DNA from: Betaproteobacteria bacterium UBA6904
GTDB taxonomy: Bacteria; Pseudomonadota; Gammaproteobacteria; Burkholderiales; SG8-39
NCBI GenBank assembly: GCA_002451175.1
Contig: DKBI01000350.1
Location: 3,706-10,736, forward strand
Direction: 5' to 3'
DNA length: 7,031 nucleotides
The translations under genes and the position numbers were made by a program. Positions 5,895 through 7,031 of this stretch are shown piece after piece (position 1 is the stretch's first letter; each line of letters begins with the position of its first letter). Below the pieces are notes generated by a model. It ran no database searches, was not told where the DNA came from, and saw only the letters and a list, made by a program, of their open reading frames with translations.

Positions 5895-7031
5895 CTACGT
5901 GCGTGCGCCGTCGGGCGCGCCGAGCGGATCGAGCAGCGCAACCCGGGCGCCGAGCTGCTCGAGATGCGCGATCACCGCCAGCGTGTGTTCGCGCCCCCGC
6001 GTCTCGATGACGAACTCGACCTCCGGCGTGCGCACCGAGGCGGTGCCGAAGACGCGCTGGTGCTGGACTTCGACGATGTTGCCGCCCGCATCGCCGATCA
6101 TGGCCGCGACTTTGGCGAGGCTGCCCGAGATGTCCGGCATGGCGACGCGCAGCCGCACGAGGCGGCCGTCGCGAACCAGGCCGCGCATCAGCACCGCCGA
6201 GAGCACGCGCGTGTCGATGTTGCCGCCGCAGATCGGAATACCCACCGCTTGGCCGGCGAACAGGCCGCCGTGCTCGAGGAGCGCGGCAAACCCCGCGGCG
6301 CCCGCGCCTTCGGCGACGGTCTTTTCGATCTCGATCAGGTCGACGATGGCGCGCTCGATCGTCTCCTCGGCGACGAGCAGCATCCCGTCGACGTGGGTGC
6401 GGGCGATGGCGAGGGGGGTCTCGCCGACATCGCGCACGGCAAGACCCTCGGCGATGGTGTCGCCGCCCACCGCGACCGGCGCGTTGCGCAGCCGCTGGTG
6501 CATGGCGCACCAAAGGCTCGACTCGACGCCGAAGATGCGCAGTGCCGGCTTGATCGCCTTAGCCGCAACCGCCATGCCGGCGATCAGGCCGCCGCCGCCG
6601 ACCGGCACGACCAGCGCGTCGAGAGCGGGGTGCTGCTCGAGCATTTCCAGCGCGACCGTGCCCTGTCCGGCAATCACGAGCGGGTCGTCGTACGGGTGAA
6701 TGAACGTCAGGCCATCGCGCGCCTCGAGCGCGTGGGCGTGGGCCGAAGCGTCGGCGAGCGAGTCGCCTTCGATCACGACCTCGGCGCCGTGCACCTGGGT
6801 GCCCTGGATCTTGCTGTTCGGCGTACCGCGTGGCATGACGATCACGGCGCGCACGCCGAGCCGCGCGGCATGGTAGGCGACGCCCTGCGCGTGGTTGCCC
6901 GCGCTCATCGCGATCACGCCGCGGCGCTGTTCGGCAGGGGAGAGGGCCAGCAGCCGGTTCAGCGCGCCGCGCTCCTTGAACGACGCGGTGAACTGCAGGT
7001 TCTCGAACTTCAACCAGACCTCGGCGCCCGT
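5895..7031 (-). CDS. ilvA: Threonine dehydratase (threonine ammonia-lyase), N-terminus cut by window edge
   Basis: This is a PLP fold-type II enzyme that turns threonine into 2-oxobutyrate and ammonia, the entry step to isoleucine, in the cytoplasm. The frame is open to base 7031, so 378 residues are visible and about 20-25 are missing. The PLP-binding lysine is in TASFKERGA (visible residue 19). SAGNHAQG (43-50) is the substrate loop, VPVGGGGLIAG (GGGG at 145-148) binds the PLP phosphate, and ICGGN (Cys near 268) contacts the PLP ring. A single ACT-like domain follows from about residue 289 (VRLRVAMPDISGSLAKV) to near the end, which fits the medium, roughly 400-residue form rather than long IlvA with two regulatory units. 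The ACT domain suggests allosteric control by an amino acid. The TTG at 7013 is internal (it is the Leu of a VWLKFENLQ motif), not the start. The receptor gene starts 22 bases after its stop, so co-transcription is possible. Related serine dehydratases or racemases are less likely. Confidence 0.9.
   Translation of the reverse strand, partial: TGAEVWLKFENLQFTASFKERGALNRLLALSPAEQRRGVIAMSAGNHAQGVAYHAARLGVRAVIVMPRGTPNSKIQGTQVHGAEVVIEGDSLADASAHAHALEARDGLTFIHPYDDPLVIAGQGTVALEMLEQHPALDALVVPVGGGGLIAGMAVAAKAIKPALRIFGVESSLWCAMHQRLRNAPVAVGGDTIAEGLAVRDVGETPLAIARTHVDGMLLVAEETIERAIVDLIEIEKTVAEGAGAAGFAALLEHGGLFAGQAVGIPICGGNIDTRVLSAVLMRGLVRDGRLVRLRVAMPDISGSLAKVAAMIGDAGGNIVEVQHQRVFGTASVRTPEVEFVIETRGREHTLAVIAHLEQLGARVALLDPLGAPDGART

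Noticed and set aside
5873..5941. TTG at 5941 as the receptor start
   Set aside because: It would overlap the end of threonine dehydratase by 47 bases and put an Arg/Pro/His-rich stretch before the signal peptide.
4055..6010. A 651-codon open frame on the plus strand opposite the receptor
   Set aside because: Composition is a low-complexity Ala/Arg/Gly shadow, while the minus strand encodes a full receptor with plug and barrel motifs.

Overview
The window is about 7 kb of GC-rich DNA, densely coding, with no insertion sequences, CRISPR arrays or RNA genes that I can see. The gene set and base composition fit a Gram-negative bacterium: periplasmic and outer-membrane proteins, c-type cytochromes and a TonB-dependent receptor. 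The high GC and the style of the proteins suggest a betaproteobacterium such as Burkholderiales, but that placement is inference.

Layout. On the plus strand the window opens inside the end of a MaoC-like hydratase gene (1-219). An 80-base gap follows, holding a terminator-like inverted repeat and a strong ribosome binding site. Then comes a tight four-gene set: an exported PQQ-dependent sugar/sorbosone dehydrogenase-like protein (300-1559), a diheme cytochrome c whose TTG start abuts the previous stop (1560-2156), a GLOD5-like VOC/glyoxalase protein (2166-2552) and an MFS transporter (2566-3756). Gaps are 0, 9 and 13 bases, so one transcript is likely. On the minus strand, converging on it with only 13 bases between stop codons, lies a TonB-dependent receptor (5872 down to 3770). 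Just upstream of that, in the same direction, is an ACT-domain threonine dehydratase (IlvA type, medium form) that runs off the right edge.

How the genes may work together. The dehydrogenase and cytochrome look like a periplasmic oxidation pair: the quinoprotein oxidises a sugar or aldehyde and the cytochrome takes the electrons. The receptor is recognisably of the YncD/PqqU type, the E. coli outer-membrane receptor for the cofactor pyrroloquinoline quinone (PQQ). A PQQ receptor next to a PQQ enzyme suggests a cofactor-scavenging and cofactor-using locus, and this is the most interesting point in the window. The link is inferred from neighbourhood and family resemblance; no pqq biosynthesis gene is visible here. 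The VOC protein and the MFS transporter have no assignable substrate. The MaoC fragment and the threonine dehydratase look like ordinary metabolic neighbours.
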